A stretch of 64,000 nt of DNA, from NCBI RefSeq assembly GCF_900115395.1, contig NZ_FOWE01000009.1, positions 62,001-126,000 on the forward strand, in the 5' to 3' direction. A model generated the notes under the pieces. It saw nothing but the letters and a program-made list of their open reading frames with translations, made no database searches and had not been told where the DNA came from. The translations under genes were made by a program, and so were the position numbers. This DNA is from Geodermatophilus obscurus. GTDB lineage: Bacteria; Actinomycetota; Actinomycetes; Mycobacteriales; Geodermatophilaceae. This document shows, piece by piece, positions 32,862-41,731 of the stretch. Position 1 is the stretch's first letter. The number at the start of each line of letters is the position of its first letter.

Positions 32862-32998
32862 TGTGATCCCTGTCGGTCAGGCCGGGCTGACTGGTCCGCC
32901 GGGCCGGGGTGGTGATGTCGAGATGTCGAAACGGGCAACGCCGTGAGTGCCCGGGCGCAATCCGTGACGACGGCGACGTTGCCGTGTCCGCGAGGTGC

Positions 32999-34426
32999 TC
33001 AGACGGGAGCCGGGGACGGCGCTCCGGTGGGGTCGAAGAGCGGCGCGTGCCGGCGCCAGGGCTGCCGGCGCTCCAGCTCCCCGGCCAGCCAGAGTAGTCG
33101 CGTCTCGCTGCCCGGGGGGCCGACCAACTGCACCGCCAGCGACGTCCCCTCGGCCCGCGTACCGGCCGGGAGGACGACCGCCGGGACCCCCGCCAGGTTC
33201 CACGGCGAGGCCCACGGCGCCCAGCGCGCGTTCGCCGTCACGTTGGCCAGGAAACCGCGCTCGTGCCACGGCCGCGCCGGCAGCGGCGGCCCGTTGGTGA
33301 TCGGCGTGAGCAGCGCGTCGAGGTCGTGCTCGGCGAAGAACGCCGCCGTCCGTTCGCGGAAGCGCTCCGCGGTGGCCGGCCGCACCAGCCCCGCCCGGCG
33401 CACCAGCCGGCCCAGGCGCGCGTGCACGCGGCTGCGCGGCTGCAGCGCCGCCCGGTCGAAGCCGAGGAACGTGGCGTCGTCGTCGGCCCCGGCCAGCCAG
33501 CGGGCGATGCCGCCGAGCGCGGCACCCGGCGGGATCACCGGGTCGCGATCGACGACGACGTGCCCAGCGCCGCGCAGCAGCCGCGCCGTGCGCTCCACCG
33601 CGCCGCGGGCGGGACCGTCGGGCCCGGCACCGGGCACCGGCGACCGCCGGGCGACGGCGATCCGCAGCGGCCGGCCCGGGTCGGCCGGGGACGACCAGTC
33701 CAGCGCCGCCGTCGGCCCCGCCAGCACCGCGGTGCCGAGCGCGACGTCGTCGACCGTGGTGCCCAGCACGCCGTTCACCGCCATGCCCGACCAGTCGTCG
33801 GCGCCGATGCCCCCGGGCAGCACGCCGCGGCCGGGCTTGAGGGTGACCAGCCCGCAGGCGGCGGCGGGCAGCCGCAGCGACCCCATGCCGTCGTTGCCGT
33901 GGGCCAGCGGCACGACCCCGGCGGCCACCGCGGCGGCGCTGCCCCCGGAGCTGCCGGCCGGCGACAGCGCGGTGTCCCACGGGTTGCGGGTGACCGTGCC
34001 CGGCCCGTCGGTGGAGGCGTAGAGGCACAGCTCCGGCACGCGGGTGATGCCGACGACGACCGCGCCGGCGGCGCGCAGCCGGGCGACCACCTCGGAGTCG
34101 GCCGGAGCCGTCTCCCCCGCGACCGCGCAGCCGTCGGTCACCGCCTCTCCGGCCACGGCGACGTTGTCCTTGACCGCCACCGGGACGCCGGCCAGCGGCA
34201 GGGACCCGCGGTCGGGGCGGGCGTCGACCTCCGCCGCCTCGAGGAGTGCGGCCGTGGCGCGGACCACGCGGAACGCGCCGATCCGGGGCTCGACGTCGGC
34301 CAGGTGGAGCAGGTGCGCGCGCACCACGTCGACGGCGGAGAGCTCCCCGGAGCGCACCCGCGCGGCGATCACGGTGGCGGGCAGACCGACGACCCGGGCG
34401 CCGCCGGGACCTCCGCTAGCGTCCAT
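32999..34426 (-). CDS. amidase-signature family amidase
   Basis: A 475-residue amidase-signature hydrolase. The catalytic triad is Lys in VAVKDNVAV (near residue 90), the cis-Ser in the glycine-rich SPAGSSGGSAAAVAAG (near 165) and the nucleophile Ser in DGMGSLRLPAA (near 185). The family usually has a D-x-G-G-S-I-R-type sequence here, so the M is a mild change. Substrate unknown. The ATG lies 7 bases after a minus-strand TACGGT, so the message is probably leaderless. It diverges from the MBL-fold gene. Confidence 0.88.
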   Translation of the reverse strand: MDASGGPGGARVVGLPATVIAARVRSGELSAVDVVRAHLLHLADVEPRIGAFRVVRATAALLEAAEVDARPDRGSLPLAGVPVAVKDNVAVAGEAVTDGCAVAGETAPADSEVVARLRAAGAVVVGITRVPELCLYASTDGPGTVTRNPWDTALSPAGSSGGSAAAVAAGVVPLAHGNDGMGSLRLPAAACGLVTLKPGRGVLPGGIGADDWSGMAVNGVLGTTVDDVALGTAVLAGPTAALDWSSPADPGRPLRIAVARRSPVPGAGPDGPARGAVERTARLLRGAGHVVVDRDPVIPPGAALGGIARWLAGADDDATFLGFDRAALQPRSRVHARLGRLVRRAGLVRPATAERFRERTAAFFAEHDLDALLTPITNGPPLPARPWHERGFLANVTANARWAPWASPWNLAGVPAVVLPAGTRAEGTSLAVQLVGPPGSETRLLWLAGELERRQPWRRHAPLFDPTGAPSPAPV

Positions 34427-34439
34427 GGACGCGACCGTA
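34417..34439. promoter_or_regulatory. overlapping divergent -10 elements (amidase/MBL hydrolase)
   Basis: Minus-strand TACGGT (34434-34439) ends 7 bases before the amidase ATG, fitting a leaderless mRNA. Plus-strand TAGCGT (34417-34422) lies about 54 bases before the MBL gene. The two promoters lie side by side and probably exclude each other. Confidence 0.45.
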
Positions 34440-34476
34440 GCCGCGCTCGCCGACAGTTCTCGAACGGAGACCCGAC

Positions 34477-35133
34477 ATGACCGACGCGGGGACCTACACC
34501 GGTGACGTCGAGGTGGGTGGCCCGGCCGACGTGCGCGAGCTGCCCGGGCTCACGATCAGCAAGCTCGCGGTCAGCGAGATGGCCAACAACGCCTACCTGC
34601 TGCGGTGCACCGCGACCGGCCAGGCGCTGCTCGTCGACGCCGCCGCCGAGCCCGAGGCGCTGCGCGCGCTCGTCGGGGACGCCGACCTGCGCACCGTCGT
34701 CACCACGCACGGGCACTGGGACCACCACCGCGCGCTGCCCGACGTCGTCGCCGCCACCGGGGCGCGCACCGTCGCGCACGCCGCCGACGCCGGCGACCTG
34801 CCGGTGCCGGTGGACCGGACCGTCGCGCACGGCGACACCGTGGAGGTCGGCGAGCAGGTGCTCGAGGTCGTGCACCTGCGCGGGCACACGCCCGGCAGCA
34901 TCGCGCTGGTCTGGCGCGGCGCGGGCACCCACGTCTTCACCGGCGACAGCCTGTTCCCCGGGGGTCCTGGACGGACGACCGACCCGACGGACTTCACGTC
35001 GCTCATGGACGACCTGGAGGCGCGGGTCTTCCCGCTGCCGGACGACACCTGGTTCTACCCAGGGCACGGGAAGGACTCGACCCTCGGCGCAGAGCGCCCG
35101 CACATCCCCGAGTGGCGAGCGCGGGGCTGGTAG
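34477..35133 (+). CDS. MBL-fold metallo-hydrolase, glyoxalase II-like
   Basis: A 218-residue metallo-beta-lactamase-fold hydrolase. Metal ligands are visible in THGHWDHH (HxHxDH, near residue 78), LRGHTPGS (near 132), the bridging aspartate in FTGDSLFPGG (near 150) and GHGKDST near the end. The size and the YPGHGKDSTLG C-terminal motif are like small hydroxyacylglutathione-hydrolase-type enzymes. Substrate unknown. Start ATG has CGGAGA upstream. Confidence 0.88.
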   Translation: MTDAGTYTGDVEVGGPADVRELPGLTISKLAVSEMANNAYLLRCTATGQALLVDAAAEPEALRALVGDADLRTVVTTHGHWDHHRALPDVVAATGARTVAHAADAGDLPVPVDRTVAHGDTVEVGEQVLEVVHLRGHTPGSIALVWRGAGTHVFTGDSLFPGGPGRTTDPTDFTSLMDDLEARVFPLPDDTWFYPGHGKDSTLGAERPHIPEWRARGW

Positions 35134-35240
35134 CGCGACGATCGCCCGCTGTCGACCGTCGAACGGGCAGGGCGACGCGCCGGATGCGCCCGCAGCCCGG
35201 CCTTGACCGGACTCCGGGCCCGGGCGGATCGTCCCGGAGC

Positions 35241-35489
35241 ATGCGCGACCTGACCCCGGTTCCGTCCGTGTTCGAGCCGGTTCCTCCCACGCACGTCCAC
35301 GCGGACGGCCGGCGGACGTGGTGGCTGACCGAGCAGATCAGCGTGACGATCTACCCGGAGACACACCCGCACCCGTTCGGCTACGTCGTGGTCAGGGACC
35401 GCTCCCACCAGCGGCTCGACAGCCGGTGCCTGCAGGTCCGCGACGCAGCCGAGGTCTACCTGACGCCGCCCCGGCCGGACGTCGCCTGA
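35241..35489 (+). CDS. small protein, unknown
   Basis: I do not recognise this 82-residue frame. It begins MRDLTPVPSVFEPV and is rich in aromatic residues and histidine in the middle (TWWLTEQISVTIYPETHPHPFGYVVV), with no membrane segment. Upstream is GGAGC. Codon use is like that of its neighbours. It ends 3 bases before a convergent small gene. Confidence 0.5.
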   Translation: MRDLTPVPSVFEPVPPTHVHADGRRTWWLTEQISVTIYPETHPHPFGYVVVRDRSHQRLDSRCLQVRDAAEVYLTPPRPDVA

Positions 35490-35492
35490 GGG

Positions 35493-35681
35493 CTACCTCG
35501 GGCGGTTCGGGTCGATCCTCCGCAGGCCGTTCACCACCTGCATCTGGCCCGGCGTGATCGGCGTGCAGTCGCCCTCTCGGCAGACCGTGTAGCGCTCCAC
35601 CAGTTCCCGGTGGACCCGCATCTCCTCGGCCGCTTCGCGCATGGCCTGCCGATCGGCGTCGGTGGAGAAGTGGAACGGCAT
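35493..35681 (-). CDS. small charged protein, unknown
   Basis: A 62-residue frame starting MPFHFSTDADRQAMREAAEEM, mostly helical and charged, with two cysteines (VCREGDC). I do not recognise it. The ATG at 35681 is preferred to a frame extending to 35726. Just upstream is a 14-bp tandem repeat. Confidence 0.45.
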   Translation of the reverse strand: MPFHFSTDADRQAMREAAEEMRVHRELVERYTVCREGDCTPITPGQMQVVNGLRRIDPNRPR

Positions 35682-35731
35682 GCGCCGAGGCTCCTCGGGG
35701 TGGTGGCCGCGCGCAACGGCGTCCACGACAC

Positions 35732-35794
35732 GCCCTGGACGCAGGGCCCTGGACGCAGGGCCCTGGACGCAGGGCCCTGGACGCAGGGCCCTGG
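35732..35794. repeat. 14-bp tandem repeat, four units plus a partial
   Basis: Four identical copies of GCCCTGGACGCAGG (35732-35787) followed by a diverged partial copy. The period is not a multiple of three, and no gene on either strand is clearly conserved across it. Confidence 0.95.
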
Positions 35795-35907
35795 CCGCGG
35801 CGACGGATCAGTCCCCGGTGCGCTCCTCCCCGGTGTCGATCAGCGGCGTGTCGCCGCACTCCCGGCACGTCCAGGAACGTAGCTCCACCGGACCGGGGCC
35901 GGCGCGG

Positions 35908-36669
35908 TCACAGCTGGATGCCGCGGGTGAGCGCGCCGTCCACGACCAGGTTGGTGCCGGTCGTGAAGCTCGACACCGGGCTGGACAGGAAGACCACGGC
36001 GCGGGCCATCTCCTCCGCCGTCCCCATGCGACCGGTCGGGTTGAGCGCCAGCGACTCGGCGAACAGCTCCGGGGCGCCGTTCTCGATCCCCTGCCAGAAG
36101 CCGCCCTCGAAGTAGGTGTTGCCCGGGGAGACGACGTTGGCCCGCACCCCACGCCCGGCGAGCTGGAACGCCAGCCCCGAGACGTAGCCCACGATCGCCG
36201 TCTTCATCGTCCCGTACGGGCCGGCGGCGAAGTCGGCCTCGCGCCCGGACACGCTGGAGACGGCGACGATCGAGCCGTTCGGGCTCGCCTCCAGGTGCGG
36301 CAGCGCGGCGGTGGCCAGCCGGACCGTGTGCATCAGGTCCACCTCGAAGGAGGCGTACCAGTTCTCCTCCCCCGGCCCGGCGGCGAGCGCGCTGACGTTG
36401 GCCACGACGGCGTCGAGCCCGCCGAGCCGGCCGGCGGCGGCCTCCACCCAGCCGGTCAGCGCCGGCCCGTCCCGGACGTCGAGGCGCACGCCGGTCGCCC
36501 GGCCACCGCGCCCGGCGATGGCCTTCTCCGTCGCCTCGATCTCGGCGGTGTCGCGGGCGCAGAACTCGACGACCGCGCCCTCGTCGACGAAGGTCTCGAC
36601 GACGGCGCGCCCGATGCCGCGGGTGCCGCCGGTGACGAGCACGCGCGCTCCGGTGAGCTGCAGGTCCAT
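35908..36669 (-). CDS. short-chain dehydrogenase/reductase
   Basis: A 253-residue classical SDR. The cofactor motif is TGGTRGIG (near residue 13), followed by ANVSA in place of the common NNAG, a catalytic serine in VSSVSG and the YGTMK active-site Tyr-Lys pair. The C-terminus SSFTTGTNLVVDGALTRG is typical. Substrate unknown. It lies 19 bases downstream of the acetamidase/formamidase gene, so the two may form an operon. Confidence 0.9.
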   Translation of the reverse strand: MDLQLTGARVLVTGGTRGIGRAVVETFVDEGAVVEFCARDTAEIEATEKAIAGRGGRATGVRLDVRDGPALTGWVEAAAGRLGGLDAVVANVSALAAGPGEENWYASFEVDLMHTVRLATAALPHLEASPNGSIVAVSSVSGREADFAAGPYGTMKTAIVGYVSGLAFQLAGRGVRANVVSPGNTYFEGGFWQGIENGAPELFAESLALNPTGRMGTAEEMARAVVFLSSPVSSFTTGTNLVVDGALTRGIQL

Positions 36670-36688
36670 GGGTGCCTCCGGGAGGGGG

Positions 36689-37690
36689 TCAGAGCAGGGT
36701 GGCGGCGCGACGGCGGAGGTCGTCGTGGAGCCCGCCGTAGGCGGTGGCCCGGGGCAGGAGCGACTTGCGGGCCTTCACCACGGCGCTGTAGTTGGCGTCG
36801 ACCACGTTGGCGATCGGGACCTCGGTGATCTGCGACAGGAGCTGGTAGGCGTCCATCGGGTGCAGTCCGTAGAGCTCGTCGAACCAGCGCACCAGCTCGA
36901 CCTGGCCGATCCGCCACGCGTCCTCCAGCGGCCGGCTCGAGCCGACGGTCATCCAGTGCGTGTCGTCCTCGATCCGTGGCCACAGCGGCGCACCGCCCTT
37001 GACGAGGTCGACGACGAGGGTCGTGGTCATCGCGCCCTCGACGGCGGTGCCGCACGCCTCGCCCTCGCCCTGCCGGTAGTGCCCGTCGCCGACGGAGAAC
37101 AGCGCGCCCTCGACGTTGACCCCGAGGAAGCAGGTGGCGCCGGGCCGCATCTGCGGGGTGTCCATGTTGCCGCCGAACCGCTCGGGCACCAGTGAGCTGC
37201 GCACCTCCCCGCCGGGTGGTGCGACGCCCACCGTGCCGAGCATCGGCTCCACGGGGAGGGCGATCTGCAGGTCGGTGTGCCGGGCCGCGAAGGTCACCGT
37301 GTTCGCGGCCCGGTCCAGCTCGTAGATCCAGGTCGTGTCCGGCAGCGGCTCCTGCAGGGTGGCGACGCGGTCGGTGCTGGTGAGCCCGCCGAAGAACGGG
37401 ATGGCCGCCGACGCGCCCCAGTCCCGGGCCGGCTCCATCGCCACGAAGTGCAGCGCCAGGGTGTCCCCCGGCTCGGCGCCCTCGACGTGGAAGGGGCCGG
37501 TCTGCGGGTTGACGAAGCGCAGGTCGACCTTCTCGCCCGAGAGGTCGGTGGGCTTGCGCAGCGCGCCGCAGAACGCGTCGTCGGACCACACCCGCAGTGC
37601 CGTGCCGGGCCGGATCCGCATCAGGGGGGCGACGCCGCCGAACGTGAACGCGTACTGCTCGAACGTGGGAACGACCTCGACGACGTCCAT
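36689..37690 (-). CDS. acetamidase/formamidase family protein
   Basis: A 333-residue FmdA/AmdA-family amidohydrolase that would release ammonia from formamide, acetamide or a related small amide. The stretches TGPFHVEGAEPGDTLALHF, GNMDTPQMRPGATCFLGV and GDGHYRQGEGEACGTAVE are the family metal/active-site regions. The ATG lies 6 bases after a TAGGGT -10 element, suggesting a leaderless message. Confidence 0.9.
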   Translation of the reverse strand: MDVVEVVPTFEQYAFTFGGVAPLMRIRPGTALRVWSDDAFCGALRKPTDLSGEKVDLRFVNPQTGPFHVEGAEPGDTLALHFVAMEPARDWGASAAIPFFGGLTSTDRVATLQEPLPDTTWIYELDRAANTVTFAARHTDLQIALPVEPMLGTVGVAPPGGEVRSSLVPERFGGNMDTPQMRPGATCFLGVNVEGALFSVGDGHYRQGEGEACGTAVEGAMTTTLVVDLVKGGAPLWPRIEDDTHWMTVGSSRPLEDAWRIGQVELVRWFDELYGLHPMDAYQLLSQITEVPIANVVDANYSAVVKARKSLLPRATAYGGLHDDLRRRAATLL

Positions 37691-37696
37691 CGCCGC

Positions 37697-37702
37697 ACCC
37701 TA
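37697..37702 (-). promoter_or_regulatory. leaderless -10 element of the acetamidase gene
   Basis: TAGGGT on the minus strand ends 6 bases before the ATG at 37690, the position expected for transcription starting at or near the start codon. Confidence 0.5.
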
Positions 37703-37736
37703 GGAACTCGCCGCTGGGCAGGGCAACCGGCACCGG

Positions 37737-38951
37737 TCAGGGACGCAGGCGCACCCGGTCCGGCGTGAGCTCCGCGATCGACGTCACGCCGAGGAGCTGC
37801 AGCGTCCGGGTGATCTCCCGGGCCAGGATGTCGGCGGCCCGCTGCACCCCGCGCTCGCCGCCGGCCATGAGCCCGTACAGGTAGGCCCGGCCCACCAGGC
37901 AGCCGCGGGCGCCGAGGGCGACGGCGGCCACCACGTCGGCACCGTCCAGGATGCCGCCGTCGAGGTACACCTCCGCGCGGTCACCGACCGCCCGCACCAC
38001 CGCGGGGAGCTCCTCCAGGGGCGTGGGCGCCCGGTCCAGCTGGCGCCCGCCGTGGTTGGAGACCACCACCGCGTCCGCCCCGGCGTCCACGACCGCCCGC
38101 GCGTCCTCCGCCGTCTGCACGCCCTTGACCACGAGCGCGCCGGGCCACGTCCCCCGGAGCGCACGGACGTCGTCCAGCGTCGCCGCGGGCTCGAACACGC
38201 GGTCGGCGAGCTCGGCGACCGTGCCGCCCCACGACCGCAGCGAGGCGAACTGCAGCGGCTCGGTGGTGAGCAGGTCGAACCACCAGCGGGGGTGGACGGC
38301 GGCGTCGGCGACGGTCCTGGCGGTCAGCGCCGGCGGGATGGTGAAGCCGTTGCGGACGTCGCGCAGCCGCGACCCCGCCACCGGCGTGTCGACGGTCAGG
38401 ACCAGCGCCTCGTACCCGGCCGCGCCGGCCCGCTCGACGAGCGCGGCGCTGGCCTCCCGGTCGCGCCAGAGGTACAGCTGGAACCAGCGGCGCACACCGG
38501 GCGCGGCGGCCGCCAGCTCCTCGATCGTCGTCGTCCCCATGGTCGACAGGGCGTGCGGGATGCCGACCCGCTCGGCCACCCGGCCCACGGCCGTCTCGCC
38601 CTCGGCGTGCATCAGGCGCGTGAAGCCGGTCGGCGCGAACGCCAGCGGCAGGGCCGACCGGCGGCCCAGCAGCACGGTCGAGGGGTCGACGACGGAGACG
38701 TCACGGAGCACGCTCGGGCGGAACTCGACCCGCTGGAACGCCTCGCGGGAGCGCCGCAGGCTGGTCTCCGCTCCGGCGGCACCGTCGGTGTAGTCGAAGA
38801 CGGCCCGCGGTGCCCGCCGGCGGGCGAGCTCGCGGAGGTCGCCGATGTCGGCGGCACGGGCCAGCCGGCGTCCGGTGGTGTCGCCGGCGGGACCGCGCGG
38901 GCGGGCCAGTTCCCGCAGTTCGGACCAGCGGGGCAGCCGGCGCTGCGCCAC
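37737..38951 (-). CDS. FMN-dependent alpha-hydroxy acid oxidase/dehydrogenase
   Basis: A 404-residue member of the lactate/glycolate oxidase family (LldD/GOX). It has the FMN-binding APTGFTRLMHAEGE region, QLYLWRD, LTVDTPVAGSRLRDVRNGF, and the signature with catalytic His and substrate Arg, VVSNHGGRQLDRAPT (near residue 288), then YLDGGILDGADVV. The exact hydroxy acid cannot be assigned; L-lactate-like is most likely. It probably acts at the cytoplasmic membrane face. Confidence 0.9.
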   Translation of the reverse strand: MAQRRLPRWSELRELARPRGPAGDTTGRRLARAADIGDLRELARRRAPRAVFDYTDGAAGAETSLRRSREAFQRVEFRPSVLRDVSVVDPSTVLLGRRSALPLAFAPTGFTRLMHAEGETAVGRVAERVGIPHALSTMGTTTIEELAAAAPGVRRWFQLYLWRDREASAALVERAGAAGYEALVLTVDTPVAGSRLRDVRNGFTIPPALTARTVADAAVHPRWWFDLLTTEPLQFASLRSWGGTVAELADRVFEPAATLDDVRALRGTWPGALVVKGVQTAEDARAVVDAGADAVVVSNHGGRQLDRAPTPLEELPAVVRAVGDRAEVYLDGGILDGADVVAAVALGARGCLVGRAYLYGLMAGGERGVQRAADILAREITRTLQLLGVTSIAELTPDRVRLRP

Positions 38952-39017
38952 GGGGGCTCCCTCCGTCGACGGCGGCCCGGCCCGCCCGCCGGGGTCGCGG
39001 CGGGCGGGCCGGTCAGC

Positions 39018-39923
39018 TCACTTGCGTCCGGGCGTCCAGTCCATGCCCCAGCCGTACTGGCGGTCGAGCACGTCCTGACCGCCGTGCACGTAGCGCACCT
39101 CGCGGTTGACGACGAGCTGCCCGCCCTGGTTCTGGATCATCGCGATGGCGCAGATGCGGGCCCGGGGGTCGTGCTCGTCGAGGCGCACCTCGATCTGCGG
39201 CCCGCTCGCCGGGAACATCGTCACGACGGCGTCGGCCTGGCCCCAGTTCGGCACGCCCTCGTAGATGAGCGCGAAGACCAGGATCCGCCGGATCTGCTGC
39301 GTGTGCTGCAGGTCGACCAGCAGGTTCTCGCCCCCGGTGTTCCGGCCGGACCGGTCGTCGCCGTCCAGCCAGGCGATCGACTGGCCGTTGCCCAGCGTGT
39401 GCTGCCCGCGGAAGGCGTTGCCGAGGGCCTGGATGACGCCCTTCGACCCGTCGGCGTACTCGTAGAGGCAGCCGAGGTCGAGGTCGATCGCGCCCCCGCC
39501 GGCGGCCGAGGCCAGGCGCTTGAGGAAGCCGCCACCGCCACCACCGCTGCCACCGGGCCGGGAGTTCCAGTTGAGGTTGACCCGCAGGATCCCGGTGGTG
39601 CCGGCGGTCTTGGTGAGCGACACCGACGGCGCCGACTTCGTCAGCGACACCTTCCCCAGGTTGACGCCGCCGCCCTGCGGCGCCGGGGGCTGCTGCGGCG
39701 GCTCGCCGTACCCCGGCTCCATCGGTTGGCCGTACGGCGACTGCCCCTGGGGTGGGTACCCGGGCGGCGGCGCCTGCGGCGGCTGGCCGTACGGCTGAGC
39801 CGGCGGGTGGTACGGCGGCTGGCCGTACGGCTGAGTCGGCGGCGCCTGCGGCGGCGCCGGTGGCTGCTGCGGCGGCGACGCCGACGGCGGCTGTGCCTTC
39901 GGACGCTTGCTGTAGTCGACCAA
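39018..39923 (-). CDS. TerA-like tellurium-resistance family protein
   Basis: A 301-residue protein with a Pro/Gln/Tyr/Gly-rich N-terminus of about 85 residues (PYGQP repeats) and a C-terminal TerD-superfamily domain of TerA type: VNLGKVSLTKSAPSVSLTK, DLDLGCLYEYADGSKGV, LDGDDRSG, RRILVFALIYEG. TerD-superfamily domains bind calcium through acidic residues, here DLDLG and LDGDD. The start is a TTG with GGAGGG upstream. It diverges from the Hsp70-like gene and marks the left edge of the Ter cluster. Confidence 0.88.
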   Translation of the reverse strand: MVDYSKRPKAQPPSASPPQQPPAPPQAPPTQPYGQPPYHPPAQPYGQPPQAPPPGYPPQGQSPYGQPMEPGYGEPPQQPPAPQGGGVNLGKVSLTKSAPSVSLTKTAGTTGILRVNLNWNSRPGGSGGGGGGFLKRLASAAGGGAIDLDLGCLYEYADGSKGVIQALGNAFRGQHTLGNGQSIAWLDGDDRSGRNTGGENLLVDLQHTQQIRRILVFALIYEGVPNWGQADAVVTMFPASGPQIEVRLDEHDPRARICAIAMIQNQGGQLVVNREVRYVHGGQDVLDRQYGWGMDWTPGRK

Positions 39924-39991
39924 GGAGGGCCCTCCCCGCAGGTCCCCCTCGGGAGGGGACCCGCTGTCTGAGCGGCGGTCACGTCCCCCCG

Positions 39992-40014
39992 ACCCTAGGG
40001 GGCGCCGATAGCCT
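39992..40014. promoter_or_regulatory. divergent -10 elements, terA-like/hsp70-like
   Basis: Plus-strand TAGCCT (40009-40014) ends 7 bases before the Hsp70-like ATG, fitting a leaderless message. Minus-strand TAGGGT (39992-39997) lies about 70 bases before the terA-like TTG. Confidence 0.5.
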
Positions 40015-40021
40015 CCGGCCC

Positions 40022-41728
40022 ATGCCCCGCGGCGCCCGTAAGCCCTCGCCCACCGTCCACGGCATCGACCTCGGGACGACGTACAGCTGCCTGGCGCAGG
40101 TCGACGGGTCCGGGGCGGCGCAGGTGGTCCCGCTGCTCGACGGCACAGCCACCCTGCCCAGCGTCGTCCTCTTCGTCGGCCCCGACGACTACGTCACCGG
40201 CGAGCGCGCCCGCGTGCTGGCCCGCGCCCAGCCCGAGGACGTCTGCACCCTGGTCAAGCGGCGCATGGGCGACAGCACCTGGCGCTTCGTCAGCCACGGC
40301 CGCTCGTGGTCGGCGCCGGCCGTCAGCAGCCTGGTGCTCCGCGCGCTGGTCAGCGAGACGTCCTTCTCCGCCGCGGGCCCGGTGCAGGACGTCGTCATCA
40401 CCGTGCCCGCCTACTTCGGCGACGAGGAGCGGCGCGCCACCCGGCTGGCCGGCGAGTACGCCGGGCTCACCGTCCTCGACGTCATCAACGAGCCGACGGC
40501 GGCCGCGCTGGCCTACGGCTTCGCCCGGCTCGACGGCGGCGGCCCGGACGGCTCCCCCGAGGAGGTCGCGCTCGTCTACGACCTCGGGGGCGGCACCGTC
40601 GACGTGGCGGTGGTGGAGCTGGCCGACCGCCGCCTCGCCGTCGTCTCCACCGACGGCGACCACGAGCTCGGCGGCGCCGACTGGGACGAGAAGCTCGCCG
40701 TCCACCTCTCCCGCGCCTTCCTCGCCGCCCATCCCGACGCCGAGGACCCCCTCGACGACAGCGCCGGCGGGCAGGCGCTGGTGCTCGCCGCCGAGCGGGC
40801 CAAGCGGGAGCTCAGCGCGCGGGACGGCGTCGTCGTCCCGGTCGAGCACGACGGCCGGCGCACCGACGTCCCGGTGACCCGGGCGGAGTTCGAGCGGCTC
40901 ACCGCCGGCCTGCTCGACCGCACCGTGGAGCTCACCCGCGCCGCCGTCGCCGCCGCCCGCGCCCGCGGCGTCGACCGCATCGACCGGGTCCTGCTCGTCG
41001 GCGGCTCCACCCGGATGCCCGCGGTGGCCGCGCGGCTCACCGCCGAGCTCGGCGTCCCCGCCGAGGTGCACGACCCCGACCTCGCCGTCGCCAAGGGCGC
41101 GGCGGTCTACGGGCGCAAGAAGCAGCTCGAGCGGCTGCTCACCGACGACCTGGTCACCCGCGGCGCGCTGCGTCCCGGCCTGGACCTCGAGTACGCGGCC
41201 CCGGCCGACGTCGACGCCGCCTGCGCCCGGCTCGGCGACGCCGTCGGCCTGACCGCGGCCCAGGTCCGCCGGACCGTCGAGATCCAGGTGCTCAACACCG
41301 TCTCCCGCGGCTTCGGCGTGCTCGCGCTCGACCGGTTCGGCGAGCCGGCCACCGTCTTCCTGGTGCACCGCGACGACCGGCTGCCGGTGGCCGTGCGGCG
41401 CTCCTTCGGCACCGTCCACGACGACCAGCGGGTGGTCACCATCCGGGTGGTCGAGCAGGGCGGCGGCGCGGAGTCCCCGCGGCCGGAGGACGCCAAGCTG
41501 ATCGCCGAGGCATCCATCGAGGACATCCCGCCCGGGTACCCCGCCGGCACCGAGATCCAGGTCGTGCTCCGGATGGGCTTCGACGGCATCCTCGAGCTGA
41601 CCGCGCTGCACGAGGGCCTGACCGACCGGCCGCTGACGGTGCGCGTCGAGACCGGCGCCGCGCCCAGCCAGGCCGACGTCGCCCGCGAGCGCGCGCAGGT
41701 CGGCCGGGTCCGGCACCGGCAGGACTGA
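40022..41728 (+). CDS. Hsp70-family (DnaK-like) chaperone ATPase
   Basis: A 568-residue Hsp70 relative distinct from the housekeeping DnaK. The ATPase domain has GIDLGTTYSCLA near residue 14, VVITVPAYFGDEERRATRLAGEYAG, NEPTAAALAYGFA, VYDLGGGTVDVAVVEL and LLVGGSTRMPAV. The substrate-binding part is shorter than in DnaK and ends without an EEVD-type tail. The gene is 3 bases before a 763-residue protein, so the two probably act together. Location in the Ter cluster suggests a stress-specific chaperone. Confidence 0.9.
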   Translation: MPRGARKPSPTVHGIDLGTTYSCLAQVDGSGAAQVVPLLDGTATLPSVVLFVGPDDYVTGERARVLARAQPEDVCTLVKRRMGDSTWRFVSHGRSWSAPAVSSLVLRALVSETSFSAAGPVQDVVITVPAYFGDEERRATRLAGEYAGLTVLDVINEPTAAALAYGFARLDGGGPDGSPEEVALVYDLGGGTVDVAVVELADRRLAVVSTDGDHELGGADWDEKLAVHLSRAFLAAHPDAEDPLDDSAGGQALVLAAERAKRELSARDGVVVPVEHDGRRTDVPVTRAEFERLTAGLLDRTVELTRAAVAAARARGVDRIDRVLLVGGSTRMPAVAARLTAELGVPAEVHDPDLAVAKGAAVYGRKKQLERLLTDDLVTRGALRPGLDLEYAAPADVDAACARLGDAVGLTAAQVRRTVEIQVLNTVSRGFGVLALDRFGEPATVFLVHRDDRLPVAVRRSFGTVHDDQRVVTIRVVEQGGGAESPRPEDAKLIAEASIEDIPPGYPAGTEIQVVLRMGFDGILELTALHEGLTDRPLTVRVETGAAPSQADVARERAQVGRVRHRQD

Positions 41729-41731
41729 CCC

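Noticed and set aside
36689..38951. Operon for one pathway linking acetamidase and hydroxy-acid oxidase
   Set aside because: The acetamidase gene has its own -10 element directly before its start, and no shared substrate can be argued from sequence.
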